The notes beneath the pieces are model-generated. The model worked only from the letters and a program-made list of their open reading frames with translations, was not told the DNA's origin and made no database searches. A stretch of 64,000 nt of DNA from Tulasnella sp. 424 (Eukaryota; Basidiomycota; Agaricomycetes; Cantharellales; Tulasnellaceae), in assembly GCA_019633425.1 (NCBI GenBank), contig WSUB01000042.1, positions 44,623-108,622 on the forward strand. Reading direction: 5' to 3'. Made by a program: the position numbers and the translations under genes. Shown here one piece after another: positions 10,552 to 21,488 of this stretch. Each line of letters begins with the position of its first letter. Within the stretch, counting starts at the first letter, position 1.

Positions 10552-13500
10552 TTATGACCCTGAGGTCCCTCCTCGTCCTCCCCTTCCGCGACTACGACGG
10601 CGACCGGAACCCCGTCGCCGTCCCCGTCCTCGCCCCCTTCCTATGTCACTGGTTGTCTCCTCTGTGGCAGCTAGAGAGGGACCGACGGCGGTCTCAGCTA
10701 ATGACTGCTGACGGTGCCCTGGTCTCCCCATTCCCCGACCGGTAGATCCTTCCGTTGTCTGTCGCAATGGCCCAGGTCGTTGGTTGTCCTGCACTCTCCC
10801 GGCAGTTCCCTGATATCCGGAGTTTCCATCAGTTCGTTCAGGAATAGGATTTAAACGTGCAGCTGGCTCTGCACGCCGTGGAGGTGGAGGTGCCGGCACA
10901 GTAATAGGGGCATGCGGCCGAGGAGGGGTGCCCACCACTGCGCCTGTCGTAACGCAAGCGTCATAGGAGGGTGGAGCGATGCGATCCAAGTACGGAGGAG
11001 GAATATCGGGATCTGTAAAAGTCGGGGAAAATGGCCGCAGACCTCGAATCGCAGGACTGAGAGCATCGCTGGTAGATCGACTTGAGGATCCGGGCGGCCA
11101 AGGATTGGCGTTATAGGCGAGCTGCTGGTACCGACTGTGAGCGCCGTCCGGTAAAGGCTGACCGTTCCGGCTTTGGTAGCCGCTAGGAATGAAATCCCCA
11201 TATCCTCTGTCGGTACCGTTAGGAGAGGATGGGAGCTGACCATGATGGTGGGGAGTTGTGTTTTCGATCCATGCGGCAATGGGGGATGTTGGTCTTTCGT
11301 CGTACCGATCGCGCGACGTCAATGATGATCCTGGATTAGTGCTGCGCCAACCGCCAGATGGTCCCGGAGCGCCTGTGTGAGAGCCTGGAGGGTTTGGGGG
11401 CGAACCAGTTGGTGCGTTGACAGCAAATTTTGACCGCAGTCTGTCAATTTCAGAAGAGAAGTTTGACCTCTCGTCGCCGTAATCGGACGACGTAAACCGT
11501 GGTCCGAATTGAGAGCCCCGCGCAACGCCGAGTGGTCTCGTCAGTGAGTCGGCAGAGGATTCTTCACTCATTCTATCAATCTCAGAAGAGAAACTCGGCC
11601 TCCAGATGAACGACTGAGGTTGCGGTTGCGGTCGAGGTCGCGACCCCGGAGCGGGAAGTAGTGGGTCTCTCTCGGGCCCTCGTCGTTGAGCATCCATCAA
11701 GATAAGTGCAAAGCACCACCAAAAGGACATAAGAACGGCGATAGTGAGCGCTGCTAATCCGAAAGCCAAGGTACCGTTATCGTCATCGATAGGCTTCGTG
11801 GTGGGCAATGGGAGACCTTCGGCCCTAAAACGGATAGGTCAGCCTCGTTCGATTTAGGGAGGGTTAAGAACTCACGGCTTAGAGGGTTGGTGTACGACTA
11901 CCACCTGTTGGTATTCGACCTGCGACACCGCGATGACCTTGTCCCCCACTTCATCTTCCCTCCTTACTGCGGTCATTGAGATGAGGTGACCCCGGAACGG
12001 ATTCAAGTTTTGGTAATGAACGAGCGGGATATTTGATTGCGAGTCTCTGGCCTTCAGGGACCACTGTTCGATGTCCGGATAATGGCACCGTCCGTCGATG
12101 CAGCAGCGCACATTCGCATACTGAGACTTGGGGAACTGAGCTGGTGGGGGGACGAATATTTTGATATCATGACCTACGGTGAAGGCAGATCAGTGAGGGC
12201 GCCCCAGAAGTGATCGACAACAGAAATATTGCGTGCCTTGGACAGCGGTGGACCAACCTGGCATATCGCGGAACATGCCAGAAAACCAATAAGGTTCGGC
12301 AGGTGCAAGACTGTATCGATCCATCCGACTCCATGGAGAGAAAGCTCCAGACAGAAAGGAAGGCGTATAGCCCAATTTGTCGAATGGAATAATGTGAGTC
12401 GAGTAACGTCCATTCGGGATAGGATGTGTCCAGGGCCTGGGGGCGTCTGGGTAAGTATTATACACGAGGTTAATAGTATTTTGACTTCGTACCATTTCGG
12501 TACTACTTGTGAGCATACAGCGTGAGAGAAGGTCATGGTCCATAGATGGCCGACGGGAGATGGTGGATCCAAGAAGCGCATCTTGACAGCTTGCAGGGAG
12601 CTTGGCAACATTCGATCACTGCTATAAATGAGGACAGGCTCATTCCTAAGCTGTTCGGGGACGTGGAGATACGCTTGGTGTGCGTCGATGTATTCGCAAG
12701 TTATCCCTATGCAGATTTCCAGGTGGCCATGACGAAAGCCTCTCGCGAAGGTAGCTTCGAGTTTGGTGGGTGATGCCCCATATATCGCCATAGCAGCACC
12801 TAAATTAAAACAAGTTATAACCGCTAGGTCAATCATAAGCCGATGGATCGTTTCCTACATTGGGCGGTAAATTCTGCAACTGGCATCGCAGCAGTATCGC
12901 GAGAGGTATATGCCAGTCTGTTGGAAGTTCCATGGAAGGTTCGATTCCCTTGGGATGAGACAAAAGCTGATATGTGCTTTTCCCATGCGTGCGCTGGTGT
13001 GAATGTCGTCACGAAATTGGTGTCCTGGATAGTAACTTCCTCTAGTTTTTCAGACTCCGATAGCTCGTATCTTGGCCTATTGGGAAGGGCTGATGTTATC
13101 AACGGTGTGAGCAAGGGGAGTGGGACAGTACGTACGGGCGCCGCGGTTCCAAGGATGTATACACCACCGAGTCAATCCCAAACCCTTGAATGGGACGCGA
13201 TCCGGAGTCCAAGAGACTAATCTGGAGGATGTGGGAGGCATCAATACCCCCACCTTGCCAATGGTATATCAACCGAGGGCTCCATAGGTTGTCATCCGTT
13301 TCCCCATACTTGGCTTCCAAGTCAATAGTGGTCATGACCAGCCCGTTCAGGAATATCTGGATGTGCCCAGGACGGTTGTCAAGTTGCGCCCGTGGAGGAC
13401 CATACACGTACACCGCCTGACCTATAAGCGGGCCAACCCCGGTAGCAAACTCAGCGCAGATTCCTTCACAATCAAAGAAGTAGCCCACCATAAAAGCTAA

Positions 13501-13786
13501 CTTCGACCCTTCGTTTCATGTTGGAGCTATTAGGCTCGTTACCCCAGCTGCTCGTCTGGAAAAACGTTCTTTTCGACGAGTCGGGACCGACGTAAGTGGT
13601 CATCGTGAACGGATCGTATCGCTTGCATCTTCCGAAACGGTCTTTCATACAACAGGACTCGGGAGCATAGGCGAATCGGGGATGTGTGCTGTAAAGGGTG
13701 GTGTTGGTAAGATTTGCACGGACAGAGTGGTTGTTTGGGAGTAGCAATGATATCCAGATGATGAACCCGAGAATAGAGGAACGCAT
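10552..13786 (-). CDS. C1: three-module membrane-anchored surface protein with PPxY and RG-rich tail
   Basis: Seven exons (13489-13786, 13136-13421, 12859-13076, 12493-12799, 12237-12436, 11876-12173, 10552-11824) sum to 2880 nt, 959 residues. A signal peptide (MRSSILGFIIWISLLL) leads into three similar modules of about 170 residues. Module 1 has YAPESCC and SSWGNEPNSSNMKRR, module 2 has CEYIDAHQAYL, module 3 has CCIDGRCHY. Each is cut by one intron before an xxYVYGPP-type strand. A TM helix (about residues 552-578, FGLAALTIAVLMSFWWCFALI) is followed by a cytoplasmic tail of about 380 residues with PPPY and PPSY motifs (about 10970-11001) and an RG-rich end (10555-10644). Intron 5 has a GC donor. 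The modules resemble the jelly-roll ligand-binding domains of basidiomycete surface proteins, by pattern only. Function unknown. Confidence 0.85.
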
Positions 13787-13902
13787 GACTGTTCCGATAA
13801 TTCAAGGATTCGTTCGTCTTGTTGCAGAGCTGGAAAATTGCGATTCGAAAGGAGGTTGAGTGGTCGAACGACGAGAACTGTTTATGTAATCACAACACGA
13901 GG

Positions 13903-13919
13903 TTTTCCTGAAAAGGAAA
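13903..13919 (-). promoter_or_regulatory. Conserved palindrome upstream of C1
   Basis: The sequence ttttcctgaaaaggaaa is an inverted repeat (TTCC, six bases, GGAA) 117 bp upstream of the C1 start. Near-identical copies lie 127-131 bp upstream of C2, C3, C4 and C5, embedded in otherwise partly diverged flanks. A binding site for a dimeric regulator is possible. Confidence 0.55.
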
Positions 13920-13925
13920 TTTAGT

Positions 13926-14215
13926 CACCTCCAATAGGAAGGAGCAAAGAAGGCGATAAGGATTGAAACAGTTCTGAAACAACCGTGCTTTGGCATTATC
14001 ATCGATCCAGCACCTGGGTCGAGGGATGCATGCCGAAACCGACAGCTCCTCGTCTTCATAGCTAAAGACACCAGCCTCTGAAGACGCTCTCACTAAGTAA
14101 TTTTGTGAGCCCACAATTGCAAGCGATGGCCGGCTGGATTGCTTTTCTTGGGCGAGTAGACTTTCATACGATAAATGGAGCCAGTGCACTTGAAAATGTC
14201 AAAGGCCAAAAGGTG
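13926..14215. repeat. C-gene upstream duplicated block (second copy 34686-34940)
   Basis: The block holds agctaaagacaccagcctct, gacgctctcactaagtaatt and gagccagtgcacttgaaaat. It occurs upstream of both C1 and C5 with small indels; a third, more diverged version lies upstream of C4 (about 31555-31750). No gene is evident. A short minus-strand frame (QNYLVRAS..EAGVFSYED) is shared by two copies and may be relic coding sequence. Confidence 0.6.
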
Positions 14216-14279
14216 GAGGAGTGAGACGAACAGAACGAGGAGAGCGAAAATTCGAAACGCGAAGAAGATCGCTACGGAG

Positions 14280-14537
14280 ATCGGGGACTTCGCAGAAGGC
14301 CACAATTGCTCTCTAGGATTTCGATCCATGTCGTATCTTACGTATCGAACGATTTTGCTACCTGGGTTTTGACTGAGGTCGAGCAGCCAACCTCCGAGTC
14401 GGTGAGGAGGTCCGTGAATACAACAAGAATCCCGCAACTTGGAGAAGCGAGGGCCTTCCACACATAACCACCCACCCACCAAGTTCTTTCATCCTTGACA
14501 TCGTTTGATTCCTTCGCTTGTGTAAACCTCCTTGAAA
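14280..14537 (+). promoter_or_regulatory. 5' flank/promoter of the Gag-like/DM9 gene
   Basis: This flank is repeated upstream of the paralogous pseudogene (16100-16340) and as an orphan at 10250-10505. Common words are ggacttcgcagaa, gtccgtgaatacaacaagaa and ccttccacacata, ending in a tgtaaa..cttgaaaATG start context. The shared start context supports the chosen ATG. Confidence 0.6.
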
Positions 14538-15855
14538 ATGGGCACCGAAAGTACGCCGTCGTACCGCCCATTCTTACCGCCTAACGTACTTGGAGTAACC
14601 CAACTCTTAAACCCAGAATCAGGCTCAGAATCTGAAGTTAAATTTGATGGAATCGATGGAGTCACCTGCCACGAGTTCATCCAAGCTGTTAGAAAATACG
14701 CATTTGATGAGGGACATTCCAACGATAACAAATGGACGGCTGAAATTGCTTCCTTTCGATTCTCGGGACCTGCTTTGAAGTGGTTCGAAGAGCTTGATGA
14801 CGCAACGCAGGAAGATTGGAAACTTTTAAAAAGAGCCCTTTTGCATCAATACGCAGAACCGTCGTGTGATGCTGCCAGGAGAGGTCGGTCACCGTTGGTT
14901 ACCGCTTCATCGAGCCCCTCTTAACTGGTTGGATGTAGATCTGGACATATCTTCGGATGATACACCTCGCGAGCTCATCTTTGAAGGTAAAGATGGAAAA
15001 GAAGCAGAGGCCTTTGTTCTTTTCGTCAGGCAACAAGCATTCCAAGCGGAGAAGTTGGAGAATGACAAGTGGATGGCCGGTTTCGCGGCAACGCATCTCC
15101 TCGGGGCAGCTCTGCGATGGCACTCCCAGCTCTCCCAATCAACCCAATCAAGCTGGAAGCGGCTCGAAAGAGTAATTTTGGAGACTTTTTCTGGCAACGT
15201 CCAGACTGTGGGCTTGAATGCGAAGCGAATCTCGATCGCTCAATGGAACACGGTGGTCTGTGCGTCCAGCCTGCGCTTCCCCACATCAGAAGAAGAATGG
15301 CTGGAGCGAGGGAGGCAACGACGCGCAGCTATGAGCTTGCCCAATAGTTGGAAGGTGACTTGGTTCCTTGTGGAACCTGGAGAAAAGCTCCCTTTCAACG
15401 CAATTCCAACCAACATCGAAACGCAAGCTCATTATAGCAATAGGTTTTGGCACGAAGGAGGTTTGACCATTGGTAAATACGTAAAGGGTCAAGCTAGTAC
15501 GCCTAACCTCTGCTTGCTTTCTTCACCTTGGGGAAGAACGCTAATGAAAACGGTTGCAGAAAGCTTCGTCCCATGGTACGGGAAAGAGGAACTCTACAAT
15601 GGTCCGTTTGAAGTGCTAGTTGGAGATAATACTGCAGTCCGTTGGGTCTGCCCTAAGGAGAATGCATTCGTTGCGGTAGAAGGGGGGTTTGAGGCTGCCT
15701 TTGAATCAGCTCTTTTAGTAGCGCGGGTCCGGGAGGGAGCGGCCTGGTTGCCCGGGAAGGTGTTCTCAGCAGGTCACCAGGCCTACTTTGGCTGGTATTG
15801 GAAGGAACACCGTCGGCCAATTGAGGGAGTGCAAGTGCTAGCTTGGGATTCCTAA
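14538..15855 (+). CDS. Gag-like capsid domains fused to DM9 (DUF3421-like) repeats
   Basis: Three exons, 14538-14883, 14939-15496 and 15560-15855, give 1200 nt and 399 residues with matching phases. Residues about 35-115 and 120-200 are two similar helical modules, each ending in a block of the kind LKWFEELDDATQEDWKLLKR or LRWHSQLSQSTQSSWKRLER. That is the pattern of retrotransposon Gag capsid domains. The C-terminal half reads like two DM9 repeats: WHEGGLTIGK, then FVPWYGKEELYNGPFEVLVG, then VEGGFEAAFESALLVARV, WLPGKV and AYFGWYWKEH. DM9 proteins bind mannose-type sugars in some animals. No protease, reverse transcriptase or integrase follows, so this looks like a host gene derived from a retroelement. 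Both splice sites are supported by the paralogue at 16341. Its role is unknown. Confidence 0.75.
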
Positions 15856-15929
15856 ATATGATCCAGAGTCCGTTTCGGTTTGTGAGAACGCATGGGTCTA
15901 TCGCGCGTAGTCGTCCCTATTCCAAGAGC

Positions 15930-16045
15930 TCTAGATAGGAAAAAGCTTTTAAAATTTGTATCGTAATATCACTGAGAGGAAGAGGGAAGCCCTTGCCACT
16001 GCTCGTGTCTCCGCGGCGGGAGGGCTCTCCGGGTACGACCAATCG
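15930..16045. repeat. 3' flank repeat of Gag-like/DM9 units (second copy 21199-21310)
   Basis: The words gagctcta, aaaatttgta.cgtaa and gagagga..aggg, then a ccctt/gcttt.ccac.gctc.tgtc block, recur at 21199-21310. There no Gag/DM9 gene remains. The second copy is therefore a trace of a lost unit. Confidence 0.55.
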
Positions 16046-16340
16046 CGTCAGGCAGGCGAGGTGGGCAGGCGCTCGCTCGAAAATGTAATTTCGCACTGGT
16101 GAGGATCGAGGACTTCGCGGAAAGCCACAATTACCCTCTGGTATGTCGAATTGTCAACCCACGTCGTATCTCGCATGTTTACGGAGACCGCGGAGCAAAC
16201 CTCCGACTCGGAGGTCTGTGAATACAATAAGAATCCCGCAAGGAGTTGAAGCAGGCCCTCCACACATACTACCTATTCGCACCAAGCCCTTTCCCTCCTT
16301 ACATAGTCTGATTTCGTTGCTTGTGTAAATTACCTTGGAA

Positions 16341-17655
16341 ATGATCCCCGAAAGTACGCCGTCATACCGTCCGTTCCTGTTATCTAACGCGCCCGGAGTA
16401 AACCATATCTTGAAACCAGAATCCGACATCAATTTTAATGGGATCGATGGAACCACCTGCCGCGAGTTCATCCAAAATATTAAAAAATACGCATTTGACG
16501 AGGGAAGTCAAAGGATTACGAGTAGATGGCTGAAATCGCTTCCTTTCGATTCTCGGGACTCGCCTTGAAGTGTTTTGAAGAACTTGATGACGCAACGCAG
16601 GAAGATTGGAAGCTTTTGAAAAGAGCGCTTTTGCGTCAATATGCAGAGCCGCCGTATGAAGCTGCAACGAGAGGTCTGTCATCAAACGTTGGTCACCGCG
16701 TCGTCAAGCCCTTCTGACCAGTCGTATGTAGATCTAGACGTACCTTCGGATGATACACCCCGCCAGCTCATCTTTGAAGGTAAAGATGAAAAAGAAGCCG
16801 AAAAGTTTGTTCTTTTCGTCAGGCGACAAGCATTCCAAGCAGACAAGTTGGAGGATGACAAGTGGATGGCCAACTTTGCGGCAAGGCATCTCCTCGGAGT
16901 AGCTATGAGATGGCACTCTGAGCTCTCCCAGTCAACCCGTTCCAGCTGGAAATTGCTTGAAAGAGCCATTCTTAAAACTTTCTCCAGCTACGTTGAGACT
17001 GTTGGCCCGAATGCAAAGCGAATCTCCATTGCCCAGCGGAACACGGTCGTCCGCGCGTCCAGCCTGCGCTTCCCCACGTCAGAGGAAGGATGGCTAGAGC
17101 GGGGCAGGCGAAGACGCGCAGATATAAACTTGCCTACCAGTTGGAAGGTTACTTGGTCCCTTGTCGAACCTGGAGAAAACATCCCTTTCAATGCAATTCC
17201 AATCGGTCCTGAAAACGGAAATCTCTTCAGCATTCGGGCCTGGCATGAAGGTGGTTTGACCATTGGAAAATACGTCAAGCACCTCGCTCGTACGCCCATT
17301 TTTGCTTATTTTCTTTCGCCTTGAGGGAGAACACTGGTCAAAGCGATTGCAGAAAGCTACATCCCGTGGTACGGGAAAGAGGTACTTCACAACGGCTCAT
17401 TCGAGGTGCTCGTTGGGGATAGTTACGCAGTCCGGTGGGTCTAACCTAAGAAGAATGCATTCGCAGCGGTGGAAGGAGGATTTGAGGTCGCCTTTGAATC
17501 GGCTCTTCTGGTGGCGCGGGCCAAAGACGGACGGGACTGGGTACCCGGCAAGGTGGTTTCAGGAGGTTACCAGGCCGACTTCGGCTTGTAGTCAGGGGAA
17601 CGCATTCAGCCGATTGAGGAGGTGGAAGTACTAGCTTGGGATACCACGCTTTGAT
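16341..17655 (+). pseudogene. Broken paralogue of the Gag-like/DM9 gene
   Basis: Aligned with the gene at 14538, this copy has the same exon layout. Introns lie near 16676-16732 (from gtctgt to tatgtag) and near 17291-17354 (from gtacgcc to gattgcag). Three lesions disable it. A one-base loss near 16505-16530 (ggaagtcaaagg region) shifts the frame before the first EELDDATQ motif. A TAA at about 17443 replaces the Cys codon after RWV. A TAG near 17589 interrupts the last DM9 repeat. Module 2 (about 16733-17000) is still open and very similar to the intact gene, so the decay looks fairly recent. Confidence 0.8.
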
Positions 17656-17714
17656 CCGAGTCGGTTTCTGTTCCAGCTGACATTCGTTACGAAAATCGCG
17701 GTTAGCCGTCTCCT

Positions 17715-17970
17715 CGGTCGATCAACCTCGAAGACAGGATGATGAGGATCTCAGTGACTGACGAAAAGACTCGAACGGCGTTGGACTCGCATTCAACGAA
17801 TGGTGGAACCCACTTTGCAGCTATACGTTGAAGACGGACCGAGGAGTGGCTATGTGGGCGCAGCGGGGTTGACTCCAGGAAGAACAACGAATGAGATGAT
17901 ATTACCTATTGGGCTACATTAAGCGAATAATAGAATACAGGACAGCAGGAAGCAACATTGGGCAGATTGA
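17715..17970. repeat. Dispersed repeat (second copy 20870-21115)
   Basis: Both copies share ggatctcagtgactgacga, cgttgaagacgga, cgggttgact and tattgggctacat.aagcgaa. They follow the broken Gag/DM9 copy and a Gag/DM9-flank relic respectively, so they probably belong to the 3' part of the same duplicated unit. No coding capacity is evident. Confidence 0.6.
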
Positions 17971-17974
17971 GCGT

Positions 17975-19023
17975 TTAAGTATGTGGTTTATTTGCGCTTC
18001 CGCGGATGAGGGCGACTTCATGCTCAAACCAAATCTTCTCCTTGCGGAGGAGGTGCGCCCAAGTCGGAATCGAGTATCTACAGCCGCTATTGCCCTGTAT
18101 CGTGGAGGTGTTAGCGAACCGAAGCTGATCGTCGAGAGCTCACGACGGAGAGGAACTTACGTTCTCAACGAAGGCACCCAAAGCAGAATCCCAACCGACA
18201 GACGGAGGGATATCGGCGAGGTAGCGGACCAAGAGTAGCTTTTCCGCTTCGGAGATAGTACGCTTCTCCCCGGCGTTGCGAGCTTGCTTGGCCAAGCGCT
18301 TGACTTCTTCTTCCGGAGACTCGTCGTTCCCTCTCTTGCGCTTAAGACTGGTTTTGGCAGCAGAAGTCCGACCGGTTCGGGAAAGGAGTTTGGCCCTGGT
18401 GCTTTTAGCAGCTGAAACGGAAAGGGGAACGGTTTAGCATGCAAACAAAGAGAAGAACGACGCAGGAACCCACCGGATTTCTTGGCTAGGGCTTTCAGCT
18501 TTTTGACTTCCGCCTGAGATAGGGTCGATCCGTCGAAGGGTACTTGATCGCTCTTCAGTTTCTCGAGAGCTTCATCGAACTCTTCCCCTTTGCAGACATA
18601 TCGCACGGCGGCTTCTCCCCAGTGAACATTTTCCACCTTGGTGATCAACGCGGTGGCGGTATCGTAATGCGTGCCGACGTAGCGTTGAGCTTGGGTATTG
18701 GTGTGGTCGGCGCATTGGAGGAGAAAGCGTTGGAGGTGTTGCTTGGGCTGTAGTGTGTAAAATTGTACGAAGTTGCTAAGAAGCAAGAAGGAGAGTGCAA
18801 AGTCGTCAGTTTGGTAACAGGGCTCAAGGCGAGCAAGAGAAATGGCAAAGCGTACTGCAAACATCCCGGGACGGCTATCGCCAAGCTCGTGGCAAACTCT
18901 TGAGGGCTATTCCATTTCTGACCTGGCCTGATGGCAGTGGCGACGAGGAGATGGTCTGCAGAAACAGGCTTGGGAGGAGAGGAAGAAAGAGAAGAAGGCG
19001 TGGATGCGTGGGTCGAACGAGGC
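17975..19023 (-). CDS. Unrecognised protein, 279 residues, with basic middle and SANT-like C terminus
   Basis: Four exons, 18856-19023, 18474-18775, 18161-18411 and 17975-18093, sum to 840 nt. The N-terminal half is predicted helical by composition (QKWNSPQEFATSLAIAVPG, HLQRFLLQCADHTNTQAQRY). The middle is basic with a bipartite-NLS-like KTSLKRKRGN..EEEVKRLAKQAR. The C terminus reads SEAEKLLLVRYLADIPPSVG then YSIPTWAHLLRKEKIWFEHE, which recalls Myb/SANT-like or Rap1-type domains. That resemblance is weak. A nuclear role is inferred only from the basic stretch. Its neighbours are unrelated repeats. Confidence 0.7.
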
Positions 19024-21488
19024 ATGTCGAAATGTACAAGAAATAGAAGGAGTGGATGGGTTGAGGGGTTTATTGGATGAGGGAATGGAATTAACAGTCC
19101 TGGAGACTGCCTCTGCCTTTTATAGGAAGGACTCGCAGTCCCTTGGTAAAGATCTCTTTGGGACTATGACGTCCAATCGCATGAACTATTTTTGATTTGA
19201 CGGTGGACTGGGAGGGAATTGGCTTGGCGGAAGTTGTCTGAGCCGAGGTACAAGCTGCCAAGGTCCATCCTACTGCGTCATGGGATAAAGATATCTCTCT
19301 TCGGGGGATCTGTCGTCCAGGGTTGGGGATTCAGACCTTACTATGCCGTCACTTGGCGGCAACTTGAGAATTCTTTCCTCCGTATGTATATCAGCATATT
19401 CTCTCTCTGATAATTCTTTGCTTTTTATGTGTTCCAAAGCTCAGTTTACATCGAAAGAAACGCGACTACGCAGCTGGGGTTTCCTTTTCTGGGTAAAGGA
19501 CCCTAATTCAATCGAAAAGAAGGGACGTCGACGCGTCCATGTTTACTGCGCGGATATCGCCAACGCCCAGCATGATGTCATGTACATAAAGACAGGTTTG
19601 ACACTTAGCCATAGATTACCGTTTTCACGATCCCGAGATCTCCAAAGCTGGTACCCAGTTACGAGAATATTATGAATTCGGCCGCCAAGTAGATCATCGG
19701 TGTTAGGCGGACCTCCACCAACAATACCCCCGTCCCTCCATACAATTCTTGTCCCGTACGGCTTATAAGACCTGCGACACGTCAGACCACGACACGTCCC
19801 TTCTCTCATCCTCCCCTCCCCCTCCCCGAGTCCGTCACCGGTGATGGCTCCTCACTCGACTTCCTTACCGCAAGACACCCTCCAACTTCAGTCTCAGCAC
19901 CCTCCCTCAACACTCCTCGTCCGGATCAAGGTCTTCGAGTCGCCTTCGGGGTCGCGTTGCGCCTCTCTCCAGTGGCCGACCTCGAGCTTTCAGGTCAGTC
20001 CAAGTCGCTTTCGTTACTACCAGGCTAGACTCTAATCACACGACCTTCTTCTCCAGTCATACTCGGGCTCGGCTTTGGTTTCCCTTTACGATGACTGCAC
20101 AAGGATGTACCCGCCGTCTGCCGCTGGATTTCTCCCGGTTAACAGTTAAACGGTATAACGGGCCTTGTTCTCCCGGGGGTACGACAGCGACGGGTGGTAA
20201 TGGAGCGCCCTGTCCCGCTATAACCATGCTCGTATTCTCATACGGGACATGGGCAACCCGCCTCCATTACAGTTGCAGTACATTATGTACTCTATGCGAC
20301 TGTTTCTTCTTTTACCTCTCTTTCGTTTCGGGGAGACCAGGAGACCCGGTCGACTCGCGACTGCTCTGGCGCTCTCCAGACACGTTGCGATCCCCGTCGG
20401 CTCACAGGCCCTTAGGATTCCCTTTGGAATCTAGTGAGGACGGCCTTCTTCTTTTTGGGACTCTCGACGCGGGCCTCCACGTGGCGAGTCCTGGGCAACG
20501 GACCTCTTTTCCGTCAATCGACGGAAGAGGACGGCTAGCCGCGTTTCTTTTGTAACGACCGTGTCTTCCTATCATGTACTTCGATATGTCAATGAAGTCA
20601 TTGCTATCTAATTAACCTTGGTCCCTGTTAAAATTGCTGCCCTACTGGAGAAGGATTCGTTTCTAAACTGCGACTCACCCTCAGGCTTGGGTGACGGGGC
20701 GTGCATGTTTGGATGTCAACAAAGTGTACCAGCCCTAATCAATACCTCGCCGTTAACCAGAGCATCAGATCAACCCTGGAGCCAACGGTTCGGCACGTGA
20801 ATAGTAATGTACTTCTACTAGTAGTGCAAGGTCAACCAGATTGCTCAAGACTTCCGCACCACCACGACTTCGATGAGAGGATGATGGGGATCTCAGTGAC
20901 TGACGAGAAAGTTCGAGCGACCTCAGGCTCGCCCTCAATGAATGGTTGATCTCACCCCACAGCTGTGCGTTGAAGACGGACAGAGGAGGAGATACGAGCG
21001 CGCGGTCGGGTTGACTGCAAGAAGAACCACAAAGACGCGATTTACCACTTATTGGGCTACATCAAGCGAAGAACGAGATACAAGAGAGTAGGGAACAACG
21101 TTGAGCAGGCCGAGCATCCACGCGTGTGAGTTATTCGCGTTGGCACGGACCAGGCGGACCTGTCGTGTCGATATGCACTAGTCCTTACCTTCTCAGGAGC
21201 TCTACTTTGAGCAAAAGTTTTTAAATTTGTACCGTAACTCTGCTAAGAGGAACAGGGGGAACGCTTTCCACAGCTCATGTCGCACCATCAAAGGGTCTCC
21301 AGACGCGAGAACATTACACGTTCTGGAGCCATAGCAGATCAACACCACATAGCAAGGTAAACGTGCAGGACCCCATGTCCAGTAGAAGCTAAGTATAGGT
21401 ATTCAAAACCTCCACCCAACCATGCAAGCCTATTAACTTGTTGAATTAATAAGACAATCGGTACCGGGCGTCATCTCATGATCCTAGC
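19024..21488. other. Gene-poor stretch with one doubtful short gene and repeat relics
   Basis: A small two-exon reading (ATG 19843, intron about 19994-20055 from gtcagt to ttctccag, stop near 20147) would give a peptide of about 80 residues with no known motif; I do not call it. The rest holds the relics at 20870-21115 and 21199-21310. Nothing else is supported. Confidence 0.5.

Noticed and set aside
13890..14189. Minus-strand frame upstream of C1 (QNYLVRAS..) as a gene
   Set aside because: Partly shared with the C5 flank but with indels that break the frame and no start or splice support; treated as duplicated non-coding DNA or relic.
17443..17600. Stops in the second Gag/DM9 copy explained as introns
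   Set aside because: No donor and acceptor pair flanks either stop, and the intact paralogue reads straight through both places.
19843..20147. Two-exon reading giving a peptide of about 80 residues
   Set aside because: Plausible splice sites but no motif, no paralogue and no supporting context; could be chance.
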